DNA of 29,890 nucleotides, taken from IMG/VR virus record IMGVR_UViG_3300049783_000650, positions 1 to 29,890 of that record; one strand, given 5' to 3'. Positions within the stretch are counted from its first letter, which is position 1, and each line of letters opens with the position of its first letter. The notes under the pieces are model-generated. The model was given only the letters and a program-made list of their open reading frames with translations, made no database searches and was not told the origin of the DNA. Shown piece by piece: positions 12,629 to 20,239 of this stretch. The DNA comes from a virus. Position numbers and translations under genes: made by a program.

Positions 12629-12664
12629 GGGTTTGAATTTTTTAACTTTTACGGAGTAATTACT

Positions 12665-13312
12665 ATGGAAGATCATAAATTCAAAGTAGGCGACAAGGTT
12701 ATCTTGACAGGTGATTCTTGGGAAAGTTCTAAAAATAGTGTAGGTGATGTGGGTTTTATTACTGAATCCAATATCTCATGCTCAAAGGTTTCAAAGACGA
12801 ATAACCTATCTGAGTCTGGAAACTGGCACCCTAACAAAGATTTTAAGCTGTACACTGAAGAAAAATACTTTACAATTGGCGAACTCAAACTTAATAACGG
12901 AGACGTTGTTGAGCACTCGATTGGTGTTAAATACGTGAAGGATGCTTGGGGCTTGAGGTGTAAAAAGCATGATGTTTATCTCAATAAAGAATACTATGCA
13001 GGGGTAATGAGTTCCCATGTAAAAGACTTCAAGGTAATTTCAAGAGCAACCGTGAAAAAGGAAGAAAAGACAATGACTGATACAAGCAAATTTGTAGAGA
13101 CAGTAACAGTAACTAATAGTTTTGTAAAGGAGGCTATCGATTTCCTAACAGAGGGTCATGCACTTATCAGTATTAAACCCAACAGCACAAATAGTTGTAT
13201 TGAGTTGGTAATTGGAGCGGAATTTAAAGAACGTAGTTGCCCTTTTTTTACAAAGGATAATTTGGGTAAACTCATTGAGGAATTGAAAGCAGTACACTCG
13301 GTAATGGTTTAA
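12665..13312 (+). CDS. two-part hypothetical protein with SH3-like N terminus
   Basis: A 215-residue protein preceded by ACGGAG. The N-terminal part starts FKVGDKVILTGDSWESS, an SH3/KOW-like opening, and includes a second sheet-rich segment up to residue 135. The part beginning at an internal ATG (MTDTSKFVETVTVTN) has its own AAGGAAG upstream and reads as a separate alpha/beta domain (IELVIGAEF, then a helix). The gene may be a fusion of two small phage genes, or may express both forms. The function is unknown. Confidence 0.75.
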   Translation: MEDHKFKVGDKVILTGDSWESSKNSVGDVGFITESNISCSKVSKTNNLSESGNWHPNKDFKLYTEEKYFTIGELKLNNGDVVEHSIGVKYVKDAWGLRCKKHDVYLNKEYYAGVMSSHVKDFKVISRATVKKEEKTMTDTSKFVETVTVTNSFVKEAIDFLTEGHALISIKPNSTNSCIELVIGAEFKERSCPFFTKDNLGKLIEELKAVHSVMV

Positions 13313-13337
13313 CCTAACACCAGAAAGGATCTAAGTA

Positions 13338-13784
13338 ATGCAGCACAACATTGTAATCTTTTCGATTGACAACGGCGAAAACCCAAATACAGCTTTGCTA
13401 TTTGAATCAAGTTTTAACAACCACCCAAAACGTTCTAGTAACTTGATCCATGCAGAGGGTAGTTATGAGGGTACACCAGAGAAGTCCTACATCTGTAACC
13501 GTAAAGACTTTAACGAAATTGTTGTAGACTGGGGTTGGGTAAACAATCAGCACTGTGTCCTTGGGGTAACTTCCTGCAACAAAGCTTATGCCCAACTTGA
13601 GTATGTTAGTGGGGACATTAAGCAGATTGGCTGTATGCACTCTGTAACCAAAGAGGAAGCCTTAAGCTCACTTGAGTATACTTATAGACCTGACCTAGAT
13701 CTTTATTGGGTTGCAAAGGTGGGCAACCCGGATAACTCTTTCCAAGAAAGTAAAGCTCGTGCTGATATGGGCTTCTACATTTAA
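13338..13784 (+). CDS. hypothetical protein
   Basis: A 148-residue soluble protein, AAAGGA upstream of ATG 13338. Segments such as ICNRKDFNEIVVDWGWVNN and YTYRPDLDLYWVAKVGN suggest a mixed alpha/beta fold. There is no metal-binding, P-loop or membrane signature. It is not recognised. It stands alone between short gaps in the accessory unit. Confidence 0.72.
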   Translation: MQHNIVIFSIDNGENPNTALLFESSFNNHPKRSSNLIHAEGSYEGTPEKSYICNRKDFNEIVVDWGWVNNQHCVLGVTSCNKAYAQLEYVSGDIKQIGCMHSVTKEEALSSLEYTYRPDLDLYWVAKVGNPDNSFQESKARADMGFYI

Positions 13785-13807
13785 AATAAAACACACTGGA
13801 GAGTACT

Positions 13808-14209
13808 ATGTCAGTTTTACCTAAGAACCTTGAGAGGCTGTTTCTTAGAATTATTTATCGTGTTGAGCACAAAGAAAGTGGTAAGGGCTTATATCGGTGC
13901 TCAGAGTATGCACAGTGTGAGCTTCATGAAAAAACCAGACATCCTATGCCATATAGTGATAGTCTTCTAAACAATTTTTGGGGGGACCTTGCTGACGACT
14001 TTGAGGAAGAGCACTTTTACTTTGGTTTCACAAGCATTGAGCAGCTCAAGTTTTGGATATACAACGATGCTGACCGTACCGCCATAGATAAAGAGGGCCT
14101 TGTTGTCTCTGTGTTCTGGGCGGAAATGTATGCTGGGGATACCCAGTGTGTTTATTTAAAGAGTTCAAGAGGTGAAACAATTAGTAAACACCGACTAACC
14201 GAAATTTAG
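13808..14209 (+). CDS. hypothetical protein
   Basis: A 133-residue protein with GGAGAG nine bases before ATG 13808. It opens with a predicted strand LFLRIIYRVEHKESGKGLYR, as in small phage proteins that begin with a YRVEH strand, and includes FWGDLADDFEEEHFYFGF, FTSIEQLKFWI and an SVFWAEMYAGDTQCVYLK end. Its pattern is reminiscent of a family of phage proteins of unknown function; I cannot name it further. Confidence 0.72.
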   Translation: MSVLPKNLERLFLRIIYRVEHKESGKGLYRCSEYAQCELHEKTRHPMPYSDSLLNNFWGDLADDFEEEHFYFGFTSIEQLKFWIYNDADRTAIDKEGLVVSVFWAEMYAGDTQCVYLKSSRGETISKHRLTEI

Positions 14210-14249
14210 TAACAAAAATTACAAACACACAAAGAAAGATATAAATAAC

Positions 14250-14495
14250 ATGACAAACTGCATCAAAAACTTCCTAATTTCCTGTGGTATCCTTTCCCCG
14301 AAATCAACTGCTTTTGTTCTTGCCTCTTTTCAGCAAGCTGTAGATGACCTTTATGAGGTGTCTTCCGCTGCAGAAGCTCGTTCTAACATTATTAAGACAC
14401 AGGTTTCTACCTTGGAACTTGAAGCTGAGTCTCTTTCCAAAGAAGTTGATCACTCAAATAACGTTCGCGGTCGCCTTCTCGAATTGCTTTCTTAA
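14250..14495 (+). CDS. helical hypothetical protein
   Basis: An 81-residue, almost entirely helical protein. Residues 25-80 have a heptad-like pattern (QQAVDDLYEVSSAAEARSNI, then LELEAESLSKEV), consistent with a coiled coil. The stop overlaps the next start (TAATG). It is probably oligomeric; the function is unknown. Confidence 0.68.
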   Translation: MTNCIKNFLISCGILSPKSTAFVLASFQQAVDDLYEVSSAAEARSNIIKTQVSTLELEAESLSKEVDHSNNVRGRLLELLS

Positions 14496-14725
14496 TGAAT
14501 ACCGGAATTAAAAACGGTAAGCTTGTAATTGACATGGCTGAAGCAGAAGAACTCTGGAACTCTATGTCAAAAGACCAGCAGTTCGATGCAATGTGTGCAA
14601 TGTTTGACCCACTGCTTGCAAAGGCAACCAAAATGAAAAGAGCATTAGAAGCCATTGTTCTATACTCAGCAGACTATGATTACAATGCTTGTCACGATAT
14701 CTCTAAAAAAGCTCTAGAAGACTAA
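14495..14725 (+). CDS. hypothetical protein
   Basis: A 76-residue helical acidic protein overlapping the previous stop. It includes MAEAEELWNSMSKDQQFDAM and KRALEAIVLYSADYDYNA. It is the last gene before the NAMPT homolog. No family is recognised. Confidence 0.68.
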   Translation: MNTGIKNGKLVIDMAEAEELWNSMSKDQQFDAMCAMFDPLLAKATKMKRALEAIVLYSADYDYNACHDISKKALED

Positions 14726-14753
14726 ATATCAAACCCACATGATTGGAAAAACA

Positions 14754-16097
14754 ATGACTGACTTCAACCTAATGTACGCTGCTGACTTCTATAAAGTGTC
14801 TCACAAGGCACAGTACCCTGATAACGTTACTAAGGTACACTCAGTACTTGTTGCTCGTGGTGCCAACTACAACGACAATATTTCTAAAGAGGAGTTCCAA
14901 TGGTTTGGTTATTCCTTGTTTATTGATAAGCTTCAAACTTGGTCAGGAGAATTTTTTGCGACACCTTACCGCCACATTGTTGATGTGGATCTTAAAGAGT
15001 ATAAGCAGTTTCTTGACACACGTCTTGGTGGGGATAACGATGTATCGCACTGGGCCGCTCTACACTCTGTTGGACACCTCCCAATCACTATCTGTGCTGT
15101 ACCTGAAAAGACTATTGCTAAGTTCCAAACACCCTTGTTAACTATTGAAAACACAGACAATCGTTTTGCTTGGTTGCCAGCCTTCATTGAGACAAGTATG
15201 TTGGCAAACGTCTGGGGTGTAACAACTGCAGCTAACCGTTCTTGGCACATTCGTAAATCTATTGAAGCAAAGATGGTTGGTTACTCTGAGGAAGAACTTG
15301 CTGCTATTGACTTCATGGGACACGACTTCTCTTACCGTGGTTTGATGGGTGATGAAGCTGCAGCTATGGTTGGTTGTGGTCACCTTGCTAACTTCAAAGG
15401 CTCTGACACTATTCCAGCTATCCGTAAGATGGAGCAGGTTTATGGTGAGATTACTGGCTTCTCTGTCCCTGCTACTGAACACTCTGTTATGTGTGCGGGT
15501 GGTCAGAATACCGAAGAAGAAACCTACTCAAGGATCCTTGACATTTATCCCTCTGGTATTGTTTCGATTGTATCAGACACTTGGGATTACTTCAAGGTCC
15601 TTACTGAAACACTCCCTTCCATGAAAGATCGTATCATGGCTCGTGAAGGTAAAGTTGTTATTCGTCCTGACTCAGGTGACCCTGTTGAGATCATTTGTGG
15701 GGTTGCTTATATTCCAAATCACAAGCCAACAGATGCAGAAAAAGGTTCACTCCGTATCCTTGATGAGGTCTTTGGTCACACCCTTGACTCAGCCGGACTC
15801 AAGGTTCTTGACTCACACATCGGTCTGATCTACGGTGATGGTATGAATCAAGAGCGTATTATCACTATGCTTGACACTATGATCGAACGGGGCTACTCAC
15901 CTCTTAACCTTGTCTTTGGTATCGGTGCCTACACCTACCAGCTTACTACCCGTGATGAGTTGGGTTTCGCCTTTAAAGCTACTGCCGTTGAGATTGAGGG
16001 TGAGTGGGTAAACATTCAGAAAGACCCTAAAACAGACCAAAGTAAGAAATCTCTTACCGGACGTTTTGTTGGGGGTGATCTTAAAGAGGTATTTTAA
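14754..16097 (+). CDS. nadV: nicotinamide phosphoribosyltransferase homolog (NAMPT/NadV; possible Namat)
   Basis: A 447-residue type II phosphoribosyltransferase. NAMPT makes NMN from nicotinamide and PRPP; the relative Namat of the phage NARP1 pathway instead makes NAD directly from nicotinamide and ADPR-pyrophosphate. Key human NAMPT residues have counterparts: DFYKVSH (11-17; Y18 region), HDFSYRG (190-196), NFKGSDT with D218 (human D219), the catalytic histidine in SVPATEHS, H243 (human H247), RPDSGDP (304-310; human R311/D313), YGDG (360-363; human D354) and KKSLTGRF near the end. I chose ATG 14754, which aligns with NAMPT N termini; ATG 14739 has no ribosome-binding site. Its Prs-like partner lies 142 bases downstream. 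Confidence 0.93.
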   Translation: MTDFNLMYAADFYKVSHKAQYPDNVTKVHSVLVARGANYNDNISKEEFQWFGYSLFIDKLQTWSGEFFATPYRHIVDVDLKEYKQFLDTRLGGDNDVSHWAALHSVGHLPITICAVPEKTIAKFQTPLLTIENTDNRFAWLPAFIETSMLANVWGVTTAANRSWHIRKSIEAKMVGYSEEELAAIDFMGHDFSYRGLMGDEAAAMVGCGHLANFKGSDTIPAIRKMEQVYGEITGFSVPATEHSVMCAGGQNTEEETYSRILDIYPSGIVSIVSDTWDYFKVLTETLPSMKDRIMAREGKVVIRPDSGDPVEIICGVAYIPNHKPTDAEKGSLRILDEVFGHTLDSAGLKVLDSHIGLIYGDGMNQERIITMLDTMIERGYSPLNLVFGIGAYTYQLTTRDELGFAFKATAVEIEGEWVNIQKDPKTDQSKKSLTGRFVGGDLKEVF

Positions 16098-16100
16098 TAT

Positions 16101-16238
16101 ATGGGTATACTGTGTCCCTACTGCGGTAAAGACCAAGATAGTAAAACCCAAGTGCGTTTTGCAGGGCTACGTTGGCACCTCCAATGTTGGCGACCTTGGC
16201 TAGAATATGAGTTAAATGAAGCAAAGAAGGAAACATGA
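16101..16238 (+). CDS. 45-residue zinc-ribbon-like protein
   Basis: A short gene between the NAMPT homolog and the Prs-like gene, starting three bases after the first stop and ending one base before the second start. It begins MGILCPYCGKDQDSK and has C5, C8, H26 and C29, a plausible C2HC zinc site. The placement strongly suggests co-expression with the NAD pair. It is also similar in form to tiny zinc-finger proteins scattered through phage genomes, so a functional link to NAD metabolism is only a guess. Confidence 0.7.
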   Translation: MGILCPYCGKDQDSKTQVRFAGLRWHLQCWRPWLEYELNEAKKET

Positions 16239-16239
16239 T

Positions 16240-16932
16240 ATGATGAAGACTTTTAATTACTACAAGCGCGGTAAGGGTGAACTTAACACCGAGAACTTCC
16301 TTGATTTGGCCTTTCAACGCGAAATTCACGTTCGCCAACTGGATAGTAAAACCTTTGTGTCACTAATGGCCCTCCAACTATACAAAAGCCAAAGCTCGCG
16401 GTGTGCTGCCCGAAAACAGACAGTCTATGTAGAAGGTTATGTAGACCACATGAGAGGAGATAAGGATAAGTTCCCTGTAAGTACTATTTACTCTTATCTT
16501 CACTCTTTCGATATTGTCTGCCTCTCTATCCAGCATGAGAGCACAGGCTATATCAAATCAGATACCCTTACCAAGAAAGAAATCCTTGGAGACTTGCCTA
16601 CCGTAAATACTGACAGCGTTCTTTTTATTGGAGCAGATAGCTCTGTGCCTAAATTCTTTCCTCAGGTTGATGGGTTTGCAACTAAAGTACGAAAGGATGG
16701 GAAGGTCACTAGTCTTTCCTTTGACACAGATCTTGACCTAGACGTGTATGATATTGTTATTGTTGATGACCTGATTGGTGGTGGTGCCACTGTTCAGATG
16801 CTTGTTGACATCCTTGAGGATAACGGCTTTGGAGGGGATATCTCCCTTTGGGTTCGGTACAACGAGGGTATCCATAAGCCAGAGTTCTTGCGATCTAACT
16901 TTAATGATTGGTACATTGGCGACGAAGTTTAA
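16240..16932 (+). CDS. PRPP-synthetase-like protein (Prs family; possible Adps)
   Basis: A 230-residue protein of the ribose-phosphate pyrophosphokinase superfamily. The PRPP-binding loop is clear: IVIVDDLIGGGATV (172-185), compare VLVDDMIDTGGT in E. coli Prs. Other segments line up in order: FVSLMALQLYKSQSSRCAAR with the LMELVVMVDALRRA helix, EGYVDHMRGDKDKFP with the GYARQDR loop, SIQHES with DLHAEQ, and VLFIGADSSVPKF with VVSPDIGG. It is shorter than Prs (about 315), lacking most of the first strands and the last part. ATG 16240 follows AAGGA. Beside an NAMPT homolog it could supply PRPP, or ADPR-pyrophosphate as Adps does in NARP1. Confidence 0.82.
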   Translation: MMKTFNYYKRGKGELNTENFLDLAFQREIHVRQLDSKTFVSLMALQLYKSQSSRCAARKQTVYVEGYVDHMRGDKDKFPVSTIYSYLHSFDIVCLSIQHESTGYIKSDTLTKKEILGDLPTVNTDSVLFIGADSSVPKFFPQVDGFATKVRKDGKVTSLSFDTDLDLDVYDIVIVDDLIGGGATVQMLVDILEDNGFGGDISLWVRYNEGIHKPEFLRSNFNDWYIGDEV

Positions 16933-16966
16933 GAATCCCTAATAACGAAATAAACTGGAGAACATT

Positions 16967-17068
16967 ATGGAATATATTTTTGTAGCTTTGGCTGGTGCTG
17001 TTCTTGTTGCTCTGGCCTTCAAGGAAGATAACGCTTGGAATGAGTGGGAAGACGATAATGACATTTGA
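16967..17068 (+). CDS. 33-residue single-pass membrane peptide
   Basis: It starts at ATG 16967 with TGGAG upstream and ends at TGA 17066-17068, overlapping the next start (17058) by 11 bases. Residues 3-18 (YIFVALAGAVLVALAF) form one membrane helix, followed by an acidic tail, KEDNAWNEWEDDNDI. Such micro-membrane proteins are common in phage accessory regions. Its function is unknown. Confidence 0.6.
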   Translation: MEYIFVALAGAVLVALAFKEDNAWNEWEDDNDI

Positions 17069-17216
17069 GGAATGGTTTGACAATAACAAAGAAGACATAG
17101 TAAGTAATTGTGAAAATCGTATGGACGAGTACGATGCTAGGGACTGGCTTGAAGCTGCCTTTGCCGCCGGTTGGAATGACTCAAATAAACACTCAGGGAG
17201 AGAAACTGGTGAGTAA
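17058..17216 (+). CDS. 52-residue hypothetical protein
   Basis: It starts at ATG 17058 within the end of the membrane peptide gene; the open frame extends upstream but that part is the shadow of the neighbour. It begins MTFEEWFDNNKEDIV and continues WLEAAFAAGWNDSN. The MTFEEWF start and the A-AGW motif are familiar from tiny unannotated phage proteins. It overlaps the next start (17209). Confidence 0.65.
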   Translation: MTFEEWFDNNKEDIVSNCENRMDEYDARDWLEAAFAAGWNDSNKHSGRETGE

Positions 17217-17529
17217 GTGTGTAGTTGTTTTAGGTGAGGGTGTTAATAAACCCTCACTTGTAATGGCTAGGCTAATAAGGCAAATGGAAGCTAGTGATGT
17301 CGAGGTAGAGTTTATAGAAGTAAGTGACACTATTTACGGCAAGACTTTTGATAGTGTAATCGTTGATGACTTGGAAGGTATAAAAAAAATGAAACAACAG
17401 AAACTTGAGAAACAACTGGCTGATATCAAGAAACTTTGTAAGTTATCAGCTAAGTACTGGCCAAGTATGGACTTCCTTGCTGAAGCAATACTAGAAACCT
17501 ATGAAAATAAAGATAAGGAAACTACATGA
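17209..17529 (+). CDS. hypothetical protein, GTG start
   Basis: A 106-residue protein. I take GTG 17209 as the start because AGGGAG lies just upstream and the protein then begins MSKCVVVLGEGVNKPS; the ATG at 17110 in the same frame lies wholly inside the previous gene. It has an alpha/beta start (VVVLGEGV, VEVEFIEVS, SVIVDDL) and a Lys-rich coiled middle (KKMKQQKLEKQLADIKKL). The function is unknown. It overlaps the next start (ATGA). Confidence 0.65.
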   Translation: MSKCVVVLGEGVNKPSLVMARLIRQMEASDVEVEFIEVSDTIYGKTFDSVIVDDLEGIKKMKQQKLEKQLADIKKLCKLSAKYWPSMDFLAEAILETYENKDKETT

Positions 17530-17873
17530 TTAACCAAAACAGAGCAACTGGGCGTACGCATCGGCTGGCACTAAAGGCTTGCCTCCTTGCAAGTGAGGGT
17601 AAGAAGGTAACCTTTATCTATGGCCCTCATAATGAAATGCATGAGATATTCAGACAGCTCAGCTATATTAGTATTCCAGCAAACGCAATCTATAGCAAAA
17701 TGGCCCAAACTGTTAGATATCCCGGTGGCGGCTTAATTGAACTTGTCCCTGCACACGCTTGCCATAGAGGTAGACATTACTCTATCATTATGATGGATGA
17801 GTTGAAAGGACTAACTTGGCCTCAAATTGAGAGTCTTAATAAACAGCTTGGTAATCCACACATCACAACTTAG
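17526..17873 (+). CDS. possible diverged P-loop protein
   Basis: A 115-residue protein with RATGRTHRLALKAC (6-19), resembling the RxTGRTTRL form of Walker A found in several phage ATPases, though the usual Lys is replaced by Arg. A strand VTFIYGP follows, and SIIMMDELKGL near residue 90 looks like a Walker B with DE. It is much shorter than a full helicase or terminase, so it may be a single-domain relative or a remnant. ATPase activity is uncertain because the catalytic Lys is missing. Confidence 0.7.
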   Translation: MINQNRATGRTHRLALKACLLASEGKKVTFIYGPHNEMHEIFRQLSYISIPANAIYSKMAQTVRYPGGGLIELVPAHACHRGRHYSIIMMDELKGLTWPQIESLNKQLGNPHITT

Positions 17874-17885
17874 AGGAGTTTCTAA

Positions 17886-18422
17886 ATGACTAATAAAAAC
17901 AAAGTAAAGCTGCACGTAGGCTATGTTGGTATCACCCGTAATGGAAAACGTATGGAGATTGATAGTAGTAACTATGACCCAGAATACCCATTTAAGTCAG
18001 GGTTCTACACCTATCGTAGAAATGGAGATTACTGGAGTAGGAGTACTCGTATATCCAACCTTGACATTATGGGTCCTTGGGTAGAAAAGGTAAAAGAAGA
18101 AGAAGAAGAAACTGGTAACTACAATGACGGTAACTGGCACCGCTGGCATGGTGGAGAACGCCCTGTTCATAAAAAAACTGAAGTCGAAACTATTTTGGCC
18201 TTTAACAACCAACCTGTTAAAGGCCTAGCGGAGGTCTTTAGCTGGAATCACGATATGGACCCAATCCTTACCTTCCGTGTGGATAAAGAGTATGTTGAAC
18301 CAGTTAAGCCGCAAGAATTTTGGGTTAGTAATAACGATGGTTATGCACACGATAGCTTAGAAAGTGTGCTAGAAGATCCCTTTACTGAAAAGTATGGCTA
18401 TACACATGTAAGAGAGGTATGA
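17886..18422 (+). CDS. hypothetical protein
   Basis: A 178-residue protein with AGGAG upstream of ATG 17886. The first 70 residues read as beta sheet (LHVGYVGITRNGKRMEI, GFYTYRRNGDYWS), followed by an acidic and His/Trp-rich linker (KEEEEETGNYNDGNWHRWHG) and a C-terminal part with YVEPVKPQEFWVSNNDGYAH. Not recognised. The N-terminal pattern (user-visible sheet with GITRNGK) occurs in other unannotated phage proteins I recall only vaguely. Confidence 0.7.
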   Translation: MTNKNKVKLHVGYVGITRNGKRMEIDSSNYDPEYPFKSGFYTYRRNGDYWSRSTRISNLDIMGPWVEKVKEEEEETGNYNDGNWHRWHGGERPVHKKTEVETILAFNNQPVKGLAEVFSWNHDMDPILTFRVDKEYVEPVKPQEFWVSNNDGYAHDSLESVLEDPFTEKYGYTHVREV

Positions 18423-18426
18423 AAGA

Positions 18427-18597
18427 ATGATCACTCCAAAAGTAAACCGTGTTGAGATTATTGACCACGGAGACCACAACAATTCTGAAACTAATCGTAC
18501 TTACATGAACTATGAATGCTATAACGTATGGGTTGACCTACAAGATGATGGTTACACCTTGAAAATATTCCTAAACACAAAGACACACACAAACTAA
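18427..18597 (+). CDS. 56-residue hypothetical protein
   Basis: A short ORF starting at ATG 18427, four bases after the previous stop, with GAGAGG about ten bases upstream. It begins MITPKVNRVEIIDHGDHN and has a two-strand look (ECYNVWVDLQDDGYTLKIFL). It occupies a gap that would otherwise be about 195 bases. The function is unknown. Confidence 0.55.
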   Translation: MITPKVNRVEIIDHGDHNNSETNRTYMNYECYNVWVDLQDDGYTLKIFLNTKTHTN

Positions 18598-18617
18598 AGC
18601 TCTAGGAGAGTAACATT

Positions 18618-19043
18618 ATGAAATCACTATTTAAAAAATCCTTCCTTGCAATTTTCGCCCTTGTGGGTGTTCTTAGCCTGTCAGCCTGTGTTGATGATGC
18701 TTCAATGGCTTCGGCTAACCTATCAAGAGCCGCTGACATGTTCGAGATTGAACGTAAGATTGTGTTCTACAACGGTATCACTGATGAGTACATTGCTGTT
18801 ATCGAGGGGCGCTGTTCTATTCAACCTATCTCAGGTCGTCTTGAGGTCACTTGTAAGACTGGTGAAAATGAGTTTGAAAAGCACTTCCTTGGTATCTCAG
18901 ATAACGTTACCTACTTTGCTATGCAGACCGAGACAGCTGATGTTAGTGTCTATCACAGCCGTATTATCTGGAAGCCACAGTCAATTATTCCTGATGTAGA
19001 CTTGAATATTAACTTGGAAGAACTCACAACTGATCGTAATTGA
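18618..19043 (+). CDS. beta-sandwich lipoprotein
   Basis: A 141-residue lipoprotein. The basic N terminus MKSLFKK, hydrophobic core and lipobox LSAC with C24 give a clear signal peptidase II site; residue +2 is Val, not Asp, favouring outer-membrane sorting. The mature part (VDDASMASANLSRAADMFEI, KIVFYNGITDEYIAVIEGRC, EKHFLGISDNVTYF) matches a family I recall as 'beta-sandwich lipoprotein' in phages and prophages. TAGGAGAG precedes the start. By analogy with T5 Llp, a phage lipoprotein can block its own receptor and prevent superinfection, but this family has no proven role known to me. Confidence 0.88.
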   Translation: MKSLFKKSFLAIFALVGVLSLSACVDDASMASANLSRAADMFEIERKIVFYNGITDEYIAVIEGRCSIQPISGRLEVTCKTGENEFEKHFLGISDNVTYFAMQTETADVSVYHSRIIWKPQSIIPDVDLNINLEELTTDRN

Positions 19044-19106
19044 TAAATTCTAAACTCTTTGCTACAACAACTTTCTTAACATAACTCATATATGGAGAAT
19101 AAAACA

Positions 19107-19466
19107 ATGCCAAATAAATTTAAAGTAGGCGATGTAGTCGTAGGTAACAAATTACATATTTCCCGTAAACGTCATGGTATGTCAGGAAAAATAGCCTCTG
19201 AAGGAAACGGCGGCTACTTTGTTTTGTGGGCTAGCGAAGTTGAGCCATTACTTGCTTTTGCCAGAGAACTTTATAAGTCTCCAAGATTTAAGGTTGGGGA
19301 AGAGCACGAGGAGCAACTTGACAAGGAGTACAAGGAAGAGTTTGGAGTAACCTACTCACAACACCTAGAGATTGGCAGACTCACTAGGGAGATCAGCACC
19401 TATGTCTCCATAGAAGATAAACGTAAGCGACTATTCTACCTTAGATCACTTCTTAAAAAGGAATAA
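19107..19466 (+). CDS. KOW/SH3-like small protein
   Basis: A 119-residue protein started at ATG 19107 with GGAGA nine bases upstream; ATG 19092 overlaps that site and has none of its own. The N terminus FKVGDVVVGNKLHISRKRHG with GGYFVLWASEVEPL resembles an SH3-like barrel. The C-terminal half is a charged helical hairpin (HEEQLDKEYKEEFG, then a Lys/Arg-rich end RKRLFYLRSLLKKE). Similar openings occur in the genes at 11155 and 12665. The function is unknown. Confidence 0.72.
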   Translation: MPNKFKVGDVVVGNKLHISRKRHGMSGKIASEGNGGYFVLWASEVEPLLAFARELYKSPRFKVGEEHEEQLDKEYKEEFGVTYSQHLEIGRLTREISTYVSIEDKRKRLFYLRSLLKKE

Positions 19467-19470
19467 AACG

Positions 19471-19635
19471 ATGGATGATGAAGATATAAGTTTTTGGCTT
19501 GGCTTTGTTGGTGGTGGTATACTTATGTTTCTCTCTGTGTTAATCACTGACCATAAGTTAGAGTCCGACTGCCAGACAGAAAGTAACGTTGCGGACTGCA
19601 CTTGGGTGCTTGTACCAACTATTGAAAAGGAATAA
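19471..19635 (+). CDS. 54-residue membrane protein with exposed cysteines
   Basis: It starts at ATG 19471, four bases after the previous stop, with AAGGAA upstream. An acidic start (MDDEDIS), one membrane helix (about 8-26, FWLGFVGGGILMFLSVLIT) and a C-terminal tail with C34 and C43 before WVLVP. If the N terminus is inside, the tail faces the periplasm and could form a disulfide. The layout (C, then NV..C.WVLVP) resembles small phage proteins I have seen unannotated. Confidence 0.68.
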   Translation: MDDEDISFWLGFVGGGILMFLSVLITDHKLESDCQTESNVADCTWVLVPTIEKE

Positions 19636-19638
19636 ACA

Positions 19639-20238
19639 ATGTCTAAAGCAACTTATGAAGAACTACTTGAAGGCTCAACCACTTGGAGTTTCAAGGAAGG
19701 TGGTATCCCCTACTCCTTGAGTTACCACGGTTACAAGGAGCCTGACTTTACTGGCCACCCCCTCATTAGTGATGGAAGCCCCGGTACTTGGTGCTACTAT
19801 CTCTATGCTAACAAACTTATGTACCCTGAAAGCTGGTCCCAGTTTGCTAACTTTAGAGGGGAATACGGCTTGAATGTTGGATCAGCTTGGAATCACGTAG
19901 ACTTCTATGGTGGCATCACTTGGAATAGCGATGAAAACTTCTGGGACCGCAAGTCATCAGGTATTATTGAGGCAGTAAAGATTGGGTGTGATTATAACCA
20001 CTCTTGGGATCACGACTCAGGGTTTATTAATGGTTTTCACTCAGTAAAGGCAGATGCTATCAACACCTGTAAACAACTACTTGAGGCTTTCCCTTTGGAA
20101 CGTGTTCGTTGTGGTTATAGTGGTACTTGGGTTAAACCTGAGGACTCTTATGTTGCTGTTAATGGTAGTACTGTTTGGAATAATGCAGAAGTATCTAATA
20201 TTGATGCTATTAACTCTAGCTGGAAGGAAGATAAATAA
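19639..20238 (+). CDS. hypothetical protein
   Basis: A 199-residue protein rich in Trp, Tyr, Gly and His (YSLSYHGYKEPDFTGHP, GTWCYYLYANKLMYPESW, NHVDFYGGITWNSD), suggesting a compact beta-rich globular domain. AAAAGGAA lies upstream of ATG 19639. There is no signal peptide and no known catalytic signature. The H-x-D and D-H-D residues (WNHVDF, SWDHDSGF) could bind metal, but that is speculative. Confidence 0.72.
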   Translation: MSKATYEELLEGSTTWSFKEGGIPYSLSYHGYKEPDFTGHPLISDGSPGTWCYYLYANKLMYPESWSQFANFRGEYGLNVGSAWNHVDFYGGITWNSDENFWDRKSSGIIEAVKIGCDYNHSWDHDSGFINGFHSVKADAINTCKQLLEAFPLERVRCGYSGTWVKPEDSYVAVNGSTVWNNAEVSNIDAINSSWKEDK

Positions 20239-20239
20239 A

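Noticed and set aside
16240-16932. Simple purine or orotate phosphoribosyltransferase instead of Prs family
   Set aside because: The PRPP loop alone would allow it, but several segments upstream line up in order with PRPP synthetase, which those enzymes lack.
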